A stretch of 64,000 bases of DNA. It comes from Tupaia tana. Taxonomy: Eukaryota > Chordata > Mammalia > Scandentia > Tupaiidae. The first letter of the stretch is position 1, and each line of letters begins with the position of its first letter. Under the pieces are notes generated by a model. That model did not search any database and was not told the origin of the DNA. It saw nothing but the letters and a program-made list of their open reading frames with translations. Location: contig JAKSZU010000020.1 in NCBI GenBank assembly GCA_026018925.1, forward strand, positions 39,585,112 to 39,649,111, read 5' to 3'. A program made the position numbers and the translations under genes. Below, piece after piece: positions 34,456 through 45,440 of this stretch.

Positions 34456-35431
34456 GCTTTCAGACTCATTTGGATAACTGTACTATTATTTCTCCAACCA
34501 ACCACTATAGCTCAGACATCTTGACCCGAAATTTAGGGGCAAAGCCACATTTTTCAATGAAAAGGCGATTTTAGAATCAAAAGCAGAATAACTGAAAAGG
34601 AGGGTATGGCTAAACTCAGTAATTCAGATTTTCTAGTCTAAAGTGCTCATTTCACCAGTAACCTCAACTCTCTGCCCCGCTGCCTTACCCGACTGAACGA
34701 ATGACTGGGTTTGATGTTCAACGACAGGAGCCCTCTGATGCTGTGTTACACACCAGCAGAGTAGGCGACACTGTTGTCTAAATGGCTCATCAACTGCACG
34801 AGGAGGCCCCCCGAGTAATCAGACCTCCTGTTCTGACGGTATTGTAAGGCACAGAATCCATACAAAGGTAGTTCCCAGAGCCGTTGGTGTAGCAGAACTT
34901 GCAGTGTGTAATTTGACACTGCAGGTAAGCTGAAAAGCAATTCTATTTGGCTTTGGAACATACTTAATTTCTACCCAGGCTCTCTAATCGAGTTGCTACC
35001 CCTTCAAAACAGCAAAGCCACGCGGTGAAGACTGTACACTTCGGTGGTAACTGAAAATGTGTCTGCTTCTGCATTGCACCTTCAACCCTTCTCGGCACAC
35101 CAAACACCAGCCTCAGCATGGCCAGACTGTCTGAGCTTTCTAAGCTGTCAGTTTAAGACAGAAAGTGAGGATTTTCTTTCAAGAGTCTATTCGGTGTGAA
35201 TGTGCAATTCAGATATTTTTTTTCAACTGCTGAGCTGTGATGTCCACAAAATGCTTGGTACCCAAGATTTCTCAAAATTAATTGGAATGATTTGGATAGC
35301 CGGCTACTAATGAACTTCCTTTTGTCCCTGGCTCCTTGAGAGCTAGTGACTTAGACACAGCTCATTGTCCCCTCGGTCCCCATGCCTTGTTCCAGCGGGG
35401 CCTTGTAAGTTGTGTGTTCTTCCTCTCCCAG

Positions 35432-35653
35432 GTGGCTGGGGAGCGATACGTCTACAAATTTGTCTGTGACCCGGATGCCCTCTTCTCCATGGCATTCCCG
35501 GACAATCAGCGTCCCTTCCTGAAGGCAGAGTCTGAATGCCATCTGAGCGAGGAGGACACCCTGCCACTGACCCACTTCGAGGACAACCCCGCTTACCTCC
35601 TGGACATGGATCGCTGCAGCAGCCTCCCCTACGCCGAAGGCTTCGCTTACTAA
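35432..35653 (+). CDS. ETV5: ETV5 last coding exon: end of ETS domain and C-terminal tail
   Basis: Begins after 'ctcccag' and encodes VAGERYVYKFVCDPDALFSM, then the C-terminal tail ending LLDMDRCSSLPYAEGFAY and TAA at 35651. ERYVYKFV supplies the last beta strands of the ETS fold. The tail is acidic (LSEEDTLPLTHFED), matching the C-terminal activation region of PEA3 proteins. One difference from the human protein as I recall it is Ser to Asn in FEDNPAY. The reading frame is intact and the stop is in the family's usual place. Confidence 0.97.
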   Translation: MAGERYVYKFVCDPDALFSMAFPDNQRPFLKAESECHLSEEDTLPLTHFEDNPAYLLDMDRCSSLPYAEGFAY

Positions 35654-37955
35654 GTCTCTGAGTGGCTGAGCGGCCAAACCCTAGAGCTAGCAGTTCCCAT
35701 TCAGGCAAACGAGGGCAGTGGTTTTGTTTGTGTTTTTGGCTGTTCCTAAAGCTTGCCCTTTGAGTATTATCTGGAGAACCCAAGCCGTCTCTGGACTGGC
35801 ACCCTTAAAGACAGATACCTTGGCGGGGAGTGGGGATAGGGAGGGGCAGAAAACCACCAAAAGGCTGGTACCTCAACTCTGATTCTGAAGAGGTTTCTGG
35901 AAAAAGGTCAGAATGGAGCCTCCTTACCATGGACAATATATGCAAAGCAATACCTTGTTCAGGTTAGTACCCGCACGACGGGGCAGAGCGTGACAATCCG
36001 CATCGATCGTGGACTACTAAATGCCTTTACGTAGAAGGGCTCAATTTGCACAATTTATTGAAAAAGAGACCACAGTCCTGTAGGAGAGCAGGTCGGCTCA
36101 GTTGGGAGGCTCAAGTATCAACAGTTAAAGGTAATACCTCGTGAGATCTGGAAAGCTCTTCTAGCCCAATCTAAAATGTTTCTCCTTGGTCTAGAAACAA
36201 AGGGGGGAGTCAGAACAGCTGTCACCCACTCCGTGGTTCTCAAATTAGAAACCATTGCTACTCTTGGGGCCCTTCCGGCCACATGGTCACCAAGAGGAGC
36301 AAGCCCCCTTTCTCTTCCCAGACACATGGCTGAGTGTGGATGGCTTTCATTTTAGGACAAGGGCGATGAACACTTTGGACAGTATTTTGTGTTGCTTTGA
36401 TTCGGGGGATTGTTTTTGTTTTGATGGCTGTTTTAGAAAAACAGTTTATAAACTGATTTTTGTAGTTTTGGTATTTAAAGCAAAAAACAAAAAACAAACC
36501 TTTGGTAACTGCACTGTGTCCTTTAGCCCGGGCCGTGCTGACGTACGAAGACACAGCAGCTTGAGGGGGGCTTTGTGGAGGGCCCCCCGTAGCCATGTAC
36601 AAGCGCGCTTTGTTCTGCACCAGACAACCTGATGGAACGTTTGCACCTGAGTTGTACATTTTTGCCGTGTGCAGGGCAGCCTGGACACAAGCTTCAGTTC
36701 CATGTGTATAGTTCCCTGCGCTCACGAACACGCCCTCTCTGGGAAGCAAATGTACATAATCCATGTCATGTTCCTTTGAAACCTGGTCACCTGGTGAGAA
36801 CCCTTGGGATTCTTCCCTGGGCGTGACTGATGGTCATTTCCATTTCAGCAGTTTTGTTTTCCTTTTCTTTAACTCTTGGACTTTAGACTCTACCAATGAC
36901 TCAGTAGAGTTCGAGACTTAACGTGTGACACTGACAGGTAAACTAGTGTCCTGCCACTTTTTTTTTTTTTTTTAAGTTTATTCTGATGGCTGTATTATAT
37001 TGGGAAGTTTTACCCAAGCAAGCTAAAGCTCTGTGAAAGTCGAGCTCAGTAGAGGAAGCTCCTAGAGGCAGGCAGTACCTTGCCACCTGCTCCGTCAGTG
37101 GGATTCTGGGCTCCCCATAACACTAGGCGTGTCCCCGACTATGCTGTTCCTCTCGTGTGAGGGAGACCGTGCTGACTCCTTGCACGTAAGACACGTGCTT
37201 AGAGTTGCTTTTCTGCAAGTGGAGTTCTCCACCATCTCCATCGTACCCCTAAGGACACGTGTGTGAAAAAGTCACAAGGGTAAGGGGTGCATTTTATAGC
37301 TGTGGGAAAAGAAGGTTTTCCTCTGTTGGAAGCTAACTGGCCCGCAAAGGGGTTGAACCTATGGCTTGGGCCTTAATTAGCATTGTATTCTAATCAAAGG
37401 ACTCTTTCTAAACCATATTTATAGCTTTCTAACCTGCACATAGTCTATACATAGAGGCATATTTTACCCCCCCAGCTGGCTAGAGATTTATTTGTTGTAA
37501 ATGCTGTATAGATTTGTTTTTCCTTTCTATACTTATTCTGGTTTGGGATTTGTTGGGGGTTTTGTGGGGGTTTTGTTTTTTTTTTTTATGGATTTATGCT
37601 GACTTAGAAAGTATAACTATTAACCTTCCATAGCCTGAGCTGCCCCCTCCTGGCTCTTACTGCGTGGCCTGGGCTGTCACAGGACATAGGACGGCGGCAT
37701 CACCATTGCATTCCCATCGGACTCATGCATCTCCCGGATGGTTTTTGTTTTTATCGGGGTTTAGGGATTTTCTTTGGTTTGTTGTTTTGGCTTCTTTTTC
37801 AGAGTGTGGAAAGTCTACAGTGCAGAAAGGCTTTAACCTGCCACTTGATTTGAAATACTTTCCCCTGCGCAGGGCTGTATGCATCCTGCCAAGCTGCGTT
37901 ATATTCTGTACTGTGTACAATAAAGAAGTTCGCTTTTCGTTTACCAAGTGCCTGA
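35654..37955 (+). other. ETV5: ETV5 3' untranslated region
   Basis: About 2.3 kb from the stop to the cleavage area. No SINE or L1 lies in it, as expected of a selected UTR. A Pumilio-type site 'tgtacata' is at 36751-36758. 'cagtatt' at 36380-36386 fits the seed match of the miR-200b/c/429 family. T-rich tracts lie at 36959-36974 and 37560-37588. Only one AATAAA was found, at the end. Confidence 0.88.
37919..37924 (+). promoter_or_regulatory. ETV5: ETV5 polyadenylation signal AATAAA
   Basis: AATAAA, preceded by two TGTA elements ('ttctgtactgtgtac') and followed about 45 bases later by a T-rich run at 37966-37976. Cleavage is expected near 37940-37955. Confidence 0.88.
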
Positions 37956-38110
37956 AACCAGCCTCTTTTTTTTTTTAACCCTCAGTGGTTCTTCATTTTA
38001 AAGCAAGCAGAAGCCACCTGGCTTCCTCTTTATTCCCCACTCCAACTTACGCAACTGTTGAGACTTACCAGTGGATTGTAGAACTGTTACCTGGACAAAG
38101 GAAGAGCTGC

Positions 38111-38285
38111 ATGGGCTGCCCTGTGGCGTGGTGGTTGAGGCTGCTGTATCCCAAATGGCCATCTAAATGGTTCAAGTCCTGGACTTGGTGGCGTCAGAAA
38201 AATTCTGGGCATGTGTGTGTGCACCCAAAATCCCAAAAGGAGGAAGAAATGGAAGAAAGTGGATTGTGATGGGGGCAAAAAGACA
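38111..38285 (+). mobile_element. SINE class C, 3' shortened
   Basis: 'gccctgtggcgtggtggttg' head, 'ggttcaagtcctggacttgg', then the middle to 38250. It abuts an antisense relative. Confidence 0.75.
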
Positions 38286-38304
38286 CAACTGCCCCCGCCT
38301 CCTC

Positions 38305-38543
38305 TTTTTTCATTTTTTATGTTTTTGCTATAGTGCATATGAGCTTGCCAGGGAAAGACAGAAAGTGAGAAGTCACCTCCTGGAGGGATGGCCATGCTGC
38401 AAACCCTTCTCCAGTCTCTTCTTGGGATCTTGGGCACTCATGCACATATGCCTGGCGTGGTTTTCAAGCTGCCAGGTCTGGGACTCAAACCACAGTCGGC
38501 CACGTGAGAATCCAGCACCTTAACCATCTTGCCACTTACTGGC
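38305..38543 (-). mobile_element. SINE class A/C
   Basis: On the minus strand the head ends at 'gccagtaagtggcaagatgg'; the tail box is near 38325. With the previous copy it forms an inverted pair. Confidence 0.8.
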
Positions 38544-39106
38544 TCAACACAGTGGCTCTTAAACTCTGGCTGAAGGAGGCCTGGTTGTGGCTTAGCTGGT
38601 GTCCCATTCAGAAGTACCGCACTGCGAGGTGGCCCGCGTGAGAAAGCTTAGGGTTTGTGTGTGGAGAGCTGCCAGGAACCTGCTGTGTGCGCATACACGC
38701 CTGTGGTCTGGGGCTCTCACGCCGGGGAGGGATCGCGGCATCAGGGCCCTGTGGAAGGCCACCCAGGTCGTAGCAGTTACATGTGTTAAAAGAAAGAAAA
38801 CAACTAACTTAATGGAGTTTTACTGAGCGACTGTTAACACGATTTAAACCAGGCACTTGTTCCTGGACTTCCAGACAGCTCCGGCCAGCCTCGGTCAGCT
38901 CTGCCTTCAAGTGGGCGGAAAAGGAAAGTGACGAGTCCAGTGAAAGGGGATGTGTCCTACAGACCCGACGGTGAGTGAGTGAGGTAGAAAACTCATCGGT
39001 CACATTCTAAATTTACATTAACACGGTTTAAAAGGCGGGATGCCTGTGATTGACTGACGCCTAGCAACCAGCTCAGAAAAACAGCCTAACCTGTCTGGTT
39101 TCGGCC
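38544..39106. other. Stretch without a recognised gene or repeat
   Basis: Moderate GC, no conserved reading frame. Ends at a poly-C tract (39107-39124). Confidence 0.5.
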
Positions 39107-39124
39107 CCCCCCCCCCCCCCCCCC
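39107..39124. repeat. Poly-C tract
   Basis: About 18 C residues. Confidence 0.9.
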
Positions 39125-39179
39125 GTAATAATCCAAGTGCAAAAGTACCGCGGCTGTGTTAGGCTAAAAGAGTTCGATT

Positions 39180-39400
39180 GAACACATGCTGTGCAGAGTC
39201 AGACCCACAGGACTGACCACAGCTGGAATCCCCGCCGCAGTCAGGAGACGCCTGGCACATGTGAGGGGTGCCTGGGACCCTGGCAGGAAAGAAGCGGAAA
39301 ATGGCTGCAGCATGACCATGCTCAATTAGCGACGTTCACGCCCGTGCACGTGCTCTCACGCTCGTGTGTATACACTTGAGTGTGCAAACCCTCTGGCCAT
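39180..39400 (+). mobile_element. Possible strongly diverged class C SINE
   Basis: 'ggactgaccacagctggaat', 'tggcacatgtgaggggtgcc' and 'tggctgcagcatgaccatg' echo the SINE order, but with many changes. Confidence 0.4.
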
Positions 39401-39544
39401 GAAATAGCATATATATCCTTATAAACAGGACCCAGTTGGAATCGCCATTCTCTCCCACTCACTCGTGAAAGAAAGAAATGTTAAAAACAAAAAACTCTGG
39501 CTAAAAATTGGATCCAAAGAGTTTTTTGTTTTTAACCTTTCTCT

Positions 39545-39788
39545 GATGACTAAAGATGCTGGACTCCCACATAGCCAACTGTGGTTCGAGTCCTGGACAC
39601 AGACGCTTGAAAATCACACTGAGGGGGTGGGGTGGTGTGCATGCCCAAAGTCCCAAGAGGGGGATAGAGAAGGGATTGGTATGGTATGGTCATCCCCCGG
39701 GGGGAGGGGGGATTGCTCACTTTCTCTCTCTGTCTCTCCAGTGAGTGCACACATCCTATGGCAAAAAACTAAAAAAAAAAAAAAAAAA
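39545..39788 (+). mobile_element. SINE class A/C, 5' truncated
   Basis: Starts inside the head at 'gatgctggactcccacatag'. It has 'cccccggggggaggggggg'-like enlargement of the palindrome near 39693-39711, then tail box and A tail. Confidence 0.85.
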
Positions 39789-40083
39789 GAAAAAAATCCA
39801 GAGGCAAGAGGTAGGTAGGCAGATGCTCTTGCTAGCCAACAGTGAACTGAGCCCGTATCCCCTCAAGCCCACTTAGTCACCAAATAGCATTTTTTTTTTT
39901 TAAGTATAACTTGAGTTTGGGCTTGGGTTGTGGGAAAATCAATGCTAACTAGGTGAGGCTCTTGAGTCCCAGAATTATTCTAGCTCAGCCCCTCAGAGGG
40001 ATACTTTGAAAACCAGTGGGAACTTGAGATTTTTTTCCTAATTTCCTCTGATAAGTTTTGTTTTTGACAAGTAAAAATTTTCT

Positions 40084-40336
40084 TTCTTTTTTTTTTTTTT
40101 TTAGAAAGATTTTTGCTTTAGGGTGTGTGTGCTCACCAGAGAGACAGAACGTGAGAAGTCACTCCTCGGGGAGATGGCCATGCCACGATCCCTTCTCCTC
40201 CATTCTCCTCCCGGGATTTTGGGCATGCACGTACATGTACCCTGCACGAGTTTTAAGCTACCGAGTCTGGGACTCGAACCATGGTCAACTAAGTGGGAGT
40301 CCAGTGACGTAACCATTACGCCATCTGCTGGTCTCA
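40084..40336 (-). mobile_element. SINE class A
   Basis: T-run at 40089-40102. Head at 40318-40331 holds a CTCF-like core. Flanked by 'gacaagtaaaaattt' (40066-40080) and 'gacaagtaaaagttt' (40337-40351). Confidence 0.92.
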
Positions 40337-40366
40337 GACAAGTAAAAGTTTTTCGTTTTGAGGCTT

Positions 40367-40613
40367 TTTTTTTTTGGAGAGATTTTTGGTATAGGGCATA
40401 TGCGCTCACCAGAAAGAGAGACAGAAAGCGAGAAATAACCTGCCAGGGGGGATGGCCATGCTGCAGTCCCTTCTCCTCCATTCTCCTCTTGGGATCTTGG
40501 GCACACATACACATGTGCCCGGCCTGAGTTTAAGCCACTGGGTCCGGGACTCGAACTGCGGTCAACTACATGGGAGTTCAGCGACATAGCCGTTATGCTA
40601 ACTGCTGGTCCCT
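40367..40613 (-). mobile_element. SINE class A
   Basis: Second antisense insertion beside the previous one. A third copy of 'agtaaaagtttt' follows it at 40616-40627. Confidence 0.9.
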
Positions 40614-42964
40614 CAGTAAAAGTTTTAATAATGGTTGATTTCCCCCCCAAAAGAAATTAAAACTGAAGAAGGTTTTGCCGGTTTTGCTTTTTTCTGACCA
40701 TGCAGCCGTGGAAAGCTTTGCTCCAAGGCTGTCTCTTTCTTGTGGGAATATAGTCCTTGGGAGATAACGTGGAAGAAAATGAAGCTCGCAGGGTCGTAAG
40801 CAGTGTTATGCTTTCAGTGTTCTTATTTCATTCTTTTCCTGTACCTTTAATTAGGGCTTTTCAGGACTCTCATTACAGTAGAGAAATAAAAAGGTTTTCT
40901 TTTCAAGCTAGAACAGAAGGCTTTCTGTAAGTTATCTGCTATCTTTCCTTCACTGTTTTACAAGCCTCTAAGTGTAGAAGCATCCGAGACGGAATCGGTG
41001 CACAGCCGCTTGAATCAGAGGACTGAATCTCTGCCATGTAAACCCCATTAGCTGTGACAGATTAAGCAAAGATGCTGGGGCAGAAGGGGCAGGGCCGGCG
41101 CAGGACAAAGCAGGCTTGCCTCTCAGCTTCACTGTGATAAGGTTTTGACAATCACTCCCCATTCTTCATGGGCTCATTATCCAGCCTGGGCCCAGGCCCA
41201 GATTGTTAACCTTACCCGGAAGGTCACCAAACACTGCCACCCTTCTAGTGCTGGGCGCGAGGATAAGGAAGCCCAGAAAATACGCAGTTTACTCTTCACC
41301 AGGGTCCCCACTCACCAGCCAAGTCAGGGGACAATGCTTGTTCAGTTGTTCGATGACAAAGAGGTAGTGTGAGGGCGAAAGAATGTGGTCGGGAGAGCCA
41401 GAGTATGTGCAGAATCTAAATTCGAATGCAGCTGGGACGCGTGTAAACCAGCGTGGAAGACAAACATGTCCCAGACGGTTGGAAACCTTGGAGAGGGTCC
41501 ATGGCCCGGCAGGGCAGGGGGCTGGAGCTCAGTGCGTGGCCGGCGGGGAACAGTCTAGAAATCATCTGTTCTAACAAGCAAGCTTTGATTCCATCGGCGT
41601 CAAGTGTATTGTACTTAACATAGGAGCTGGAGGTGAGAGTGACACACGAGAAGCAACCGTGTCCTTTCGATCGCAGCAAATAGACTGGTGTCCCGTTCAG
41701 CAGGGGCCCTAGGAGAACTCGCCTTTCCTTAGCGCCTTCATGTTAAGAGCTGGCTCCCCAGCCAGGCTCGGGCTGTTGACCTTGGCAGTGACCCCCAGAT
41801 CGCTAACCTTTGGATAGCCCTTCACCGCTTACAGAGCACTTTCTCGGCTCCATTATCTTTTTGGCAGGCTTTTCTATATTCTAACACTTGGTTGAAATTG
41901 AATCTGAAAATACTCACAGCTCTTAGCCCCCGAGGTTACTTTCTTCCTTGGAATATTCACAACAGCTACTGTGGAGAGAGCTAGGCACCTGGCGGCTGGA
42001 CGTGGGGTTCTGGCCCCAGCTCTGTGATGGGCTGGGTTTCGCTGGGTCTCCGAGCCCGTCCTGGCCTGACCGGCAAGGTCGGGGAAGGCACTGATGCGGT
42101 CTTCTTCCCAGCTCTCCCAGGAGGGGTGGGATAAGGGAGTTTCCCAGGGGCTCGAGGGGCAAGGGGGGGGACCAAGTTTATCTGTAAGAATATTCTCTAG
42201 TCACCACCTTTAAATAAGCTCTGACGCTTGCTCGGTCCCACATGAAAAGCGTAGGGCTTTCACGTTCCAAGCCCTCACTGAGCACATAGTAAACACCAGG
42301 CACCGCTGGCTTCTGGAAATAAATGATTCACGTGGCATTTTCAAACCAAAGCCGCATGCGTGGCCTGGTGGTGCATGTTAGGAGCCCTGCTCTTCTAGCC
42401 AGCTCCTAGTTAGACACAGCCGCACCATCTCATTCCGACTCTACTGACCAGAGGGTGTTTGTCCTCCACCCGCCACCTCCGGGTGAGGGTATCCCCACGG
42501 ATGTTAACTCTCCAGTGTACCACCCACCGGGAAGAGACGGTAGGTGTGGGTAGGGATGGGAGGCGAAGGGAGCTGCTAGCAGAAGCAGCTAGCTCAGGTG
42601 GGCTGAAGGGATGGAGTGTCTACACCTACCTTCAGCAGCTACCAGGGCTCTCCTGGATGGCCTCGTCTCCTCTTCCTGCGTAATAGGGGTGAGTCCTTGC
42701 TTTCACCATTGAATTATCATGTGTCGACGACAGTGTAAGACGGGATAGACAGCTGGGCGGTATGGGAGTAGGGAAGCACAGTGAAACCAGCCTCCCCTTA
42801 AGCAGGGTGGTGGGGAACACATTTCTCCATATAGAACTATTCAGTCATCAGAAAAGTCAGGACGTATTTTTCTATGCTTTTCTAAGTAAAAATGCATCAG
42901 GACTCTTCAGCTACCCGGTAGAATACATGGCTTAACATACTGAGTATGTATTACTCATCCAATA
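40614..42964. other. 2.3-kb block free of SINEs, 2.7 kb beyond the ETV5 end
   Basis: No gene is recognisable. Only the hairpin repeat at 42852-42908 stands out. Open frames are short and unconvincing. The lack of SINEs contrasts with both flanks. Confidence 0.5.
42852..42908. repeat. Hairpin MITE-like repeat, copy 3
   Basis: Arms 'aaagtcaggacgtattttt' and 'aaaaatgcatcaggact' pair around 'ctatgcttttctaagt'. Preceded by 'gtcatcag' as in copy 2. Confidence 0.65.
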
Positions 42965-42979
42965 AATAGTGCCTATTCT

Positions 42980-43261
42980 TTTTTCTTTTTCTTTTTTTTT
43001 TCTTTTTTTTTGAGAGGTTTTCGCTACAGGGTGTGTGCGCTCGCCAGAGAGACAGAGAGAGACAGAGGCAGAACGTGAGAAATCATCCCCCAGGGGGGAT
43101 GGTCACGCCACAATCCCTTCTCCTCCATTCTCCTCTCGGGATCTTGGGCACGCATGCACACGCGCCCGGCGTGAGTTTTAAGCCACCGGGTCCGGGACGC
43201 AAACCGCGGTCGACTACGTGGGAGTCCAGCGACATAGCCATTACGCTAACTGCTGGTTCCC
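42980..43261 (-). mobile_element. SINE class A
   Basis: Near-consensus, CpG-rich. Flanked by 'aatagtgcctattct' at 42965-42979 and 43262-43276. Confidence 0.94.
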
Positions 43262-43383
43262 AATAGTGCCTATTCTATGCCAGCCCCTGCTCTAGGATTT
43301 GTGGAGGGGGAAATAAAACACAGACAAATTTCTGCTCCCATGGATCTTATTTTTTGGGAACAGAGCAAAAAACAAATGATAAG

Positions 43384-43645
43384 GGACCACCAGATGGCGT
43401 ACTGCTTATGTCGCTGGACTACCACGTAGTCGACCATGGTTTAAGTCCCAAACCTGGCGGCTTGAAACTCACGCCCGGTGCGTGTGTGTGCGTGCCCAAG
43501 ATCCCGAGAGGAGAATGGAGGAGAAGGGATTGCGGTGTGACCATCCCCCCGGGGGGCAATTTCTCACATTCTGCCTCTGTCTCTCTCTGTCTTGTCTCTC
43601 TGGCGAGCAGAAGAGCCCTACAACAAAAGCCTCTCTGAAAAGCAA
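43384..43645 (+). mobile_element. SINE class A
   Basis: Head 'ccaccagatggcgtactgc' contains a CTCF-like core (43387-43400). 'ccccccggggggc' lies at 43544-43556. The tail box is altered to 'ccctacaacaaaagcctc'. Confidence 0.9.
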
Positions 43646-43688
43646 ACAACAACAAAAACGATAGTATTTCTAAGAACGTGTTAACTAC

Positions 43689-44090
43689 TGTCCCGGCCGG
43701 CGGGCAATCGAACAGGCTACCTGAGAGAGAGAGCGGAGGTCTGGAACCGGCGCAGCGTCTCAGCACGGGAGCGACACAGTGTCACAGCCCTGAATGGTAT
43801 ACAGTCGCTCGTTTATTGAGGGCCAGAGAACATTCTTATATACACAGCAGGGTGGTAATTGGTTGCGCAATATGTAAATGAAGGATATATTTTGGACCAG
43901 TAATAGATTGTTTTGTCAGGGGGCGGAGCTTAGGGGCGGATTGCTGTGGCGGACCTGATTGAGAAGCTGCTTGCGGATGGTAGCTAGGTTGTGGAGCCTA
44001 GGGGCGGATTGTTTACTCCCGGAACAGGGAAGTCCGGAGGTCATCGTGTGAAAGTCATTTCAGCCATTTTGGTGCATGTGGCTCTCCACA
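43689..44090 (-). repeat. 3' LTR of the deleted provirus (402 bp)
   Basis: Begins TGTGG and ends GGGACA on the minus strand. Contains a CCAAT box (43858-43862), a TATATAA box (43836-43842) and AATAAA (43812-43817) in promoter order. Confidence 0.85.
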
Positions 44091-44291
44091 TGTCCCCCTT
44101 TTCTTTTTCTAAAGCTTGGGAACCTGGGGGAGCTGTGCCAGTCTTAGGTTGGAGTCCTAGTAGCCGAGTCTCCTCGGTTACCCGTCATAGGAACAACCCA
44201 TAGCAAGGAAGGACGTCCTGTCTTAGGTGGAGGAGGTGGCATTAAATCGGCCAGACTCTCTTACCCGGCCTTGGCTAACCAACTCAGCTCC

Positions 44292-44536
44292 TCAGGCTAG
44301 GTTATGGTGTTTATCGGCATTGGCCATTTCCAGTCTAGTGTAATGGACCTGAATAGGTCGTGAAAGGAGGGAGGTAACTTGGTGACTGATGAATGTTTTT
44401 AGCCTTTGGAAGATGACCGGCCCCAGGGAGCAGACAATCAGCAGCCCGAGGATGGGTCCAAGGATAGGGAGTAAGAAGGGCAAGAGTCCCTTCCAAATAG
44501 AGAAGAAAGGGTTGTCTGACAGCTGGCGTCTGCAGG
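44292..44536 (-). pseudogene. Retroviral envelope fragment (transmembrane C-terminal end)
   Basis: The frame runs to a stop at 44292. It shows a Leu/Pro/Gly-rich hydrophobic membrane anchor followed by a basic, alpha-helical cytoplasmic tail, as in the transmembrane subunit of retroviral Env. The upstream part of the frame is supplied by the LTR remnant, so the apparent start codon is an artefact of the deletion. No surface subunit, fusion peptide or receptor-binding region remains. Assignment to gamma or D-type Env is by the look of the anchor and tail only. Confidence 0.7.
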
Positions 44537-45261
44537 TTTTGGTGCATGTGGCTCTCCACAACTACGATAGAGGAAAAAACAGGAAGAGAATAGTGGATGA
44601 TGGAGGGGGAGGGTTGCAGTGTTAGGCAGGGCGGTTGGGGAGGCCTCACAGCTAAGCAAAGTCTTGAACTGAAAAGTAGCCGTCAGGTGAATTGCTGAAG
44701 GAAAGCGTTCCAGGCAGGTGAGTGCAAGGGCCTGGAGCTCTGCACATGCTTGGAGTATTTATGGAACAGCGAGGACCGGAACTGGAGCAGAGGGCGTCAG
44801 ATGGAGCGTAGTAAGAAATAGAAAAGTACCCAGCTATACCATCTAGGGTCATGCAGGTTTTTTAAGGACTCCGGGATTTACTGTTCGTGAGCGGTGACAT
44901 CATCTGGAGTATATTTTAGAGCTCGCTCTGACTGCGAAGTAAAGACAGGCTGCGGGGACAGGAGCTAGGAGACTGGGGCACAGCCTGCCGCAGTGACCCA
45001 GTGGGAGGGGACGGTGACGGGGTGAGGGGCATAGGACGGCACGTGTGGTGTAGCTTTCAAGGCAGAGCCAGTAGGTTTGGGATTTGCAGAAGGAGAAAGG
45101 AGGTGGAGTCGGTTCTGGTTCCAAGGCTTTGGGACTGAGCAAAGGAAGGCTGTAACTGCCATGCACTGAGATGGAGAAGACTGAGCAGGACGATCCGGCT
45201 CGGGAATGAGGGATAGGAAAGGACAGGCCTTCCGTTATGGCATGTTAACGTTTTTAAAAAA

Positions 45262-45440
45262 TTATTTTATTTAGCTTTACTTATTTCTTTATTTTATTTT
45301 ATTTGACCAGAGAGGGACAGAGTGAGTGAACAAGTGAGAGAGAGGGAAAGTGAGAAAGCATGCCACCAGGTCCGGGACTCGAGCCACCGTCAACCATGTG
45401 GGAGTCTAGTGCCCTTAACCACCGCGCCACCTGCCGGCCC
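45262..45440 (-). mobile_element. SINE class B
   Basis: On the minus strand: head 'ggccggcaggtggcgcggtg' (45420-45439), short CT-rich stretch and AATA-type tail. The head matches a CTCF core at 13 of 14 positions. Confidence 0.88.

Larger units (their letters stand above)
31750..35431 (+). other. ETV5 intron, 3.68 kb
   Basis: Contains four SINEs and two MIR pieces. Bases 31750-32030, 32810-33330 and 34460-35431 show no repeat or gene that I recognise. It closes with 'ctctcccag'. Confidence 0.88.
1..37960 (+). other. ETV5: ETV5 gene, 3' portion (8 of its exons), running in from the left edge
   Basis: Transcription unit of the PEA3-group ETS activator ETV5/ERM, a nuclear DNA-binding protein acting at GGAA sites downstream of FGF/RAS-MAPK and GDNF signalling (family knowledge). 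Eight exons are visible with GT/AG boundaries and matching phases, giving 1301 coding bases to the stop. The C-terminal residues CSSLPYAEGFAY and the [16 protein letters not shown] region separate ETV5 from ETV1 and ETV4 by recognition. Counting back from a 13-exon model, these would be exons 6 to 13; this numbering is inferred. The promoter, the start codon and the acidic activation domain lie to the left of the window. No frameshift or internal stop breaks the reading frame, so the gene looks functional. Confidence 0.96.
43689..44560 (-). mobile_element. Endogenous retrovirus, internally deleted, with 5-bp target duplication
   Basis: Reads on the minus strand. The complete 3' LTR is 43689-44090. 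The polypurine tract (44091-44112) precedes it. A short internal piece holds the end of an env-like frame. At the far end only 24 bp of the 5' LTR survive (44537-44560), identical to the LTR start. 'actac' flanks the element at 43684-43688 and 44561-44565. gag, pol and most of env are absent, so it cannot be autonomous. The polypurine tract and env tail suggest a gamma-like (class I) origin; the 5-bp duplication leaves the class open. Confidence 0.85.

Noticed and set aside
35343-35783. Antisense frame of 146 codons over the last ETV5 exon
   Set aside because: Overlaps the certain coding exon and its UTR; no domain.
40066-40627. Regularly spaced direct repeats as a possible CRISPR-like array
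   Set aside because: They are SINE target-site copies in a mammalian genome; spacing is set by SINE length.
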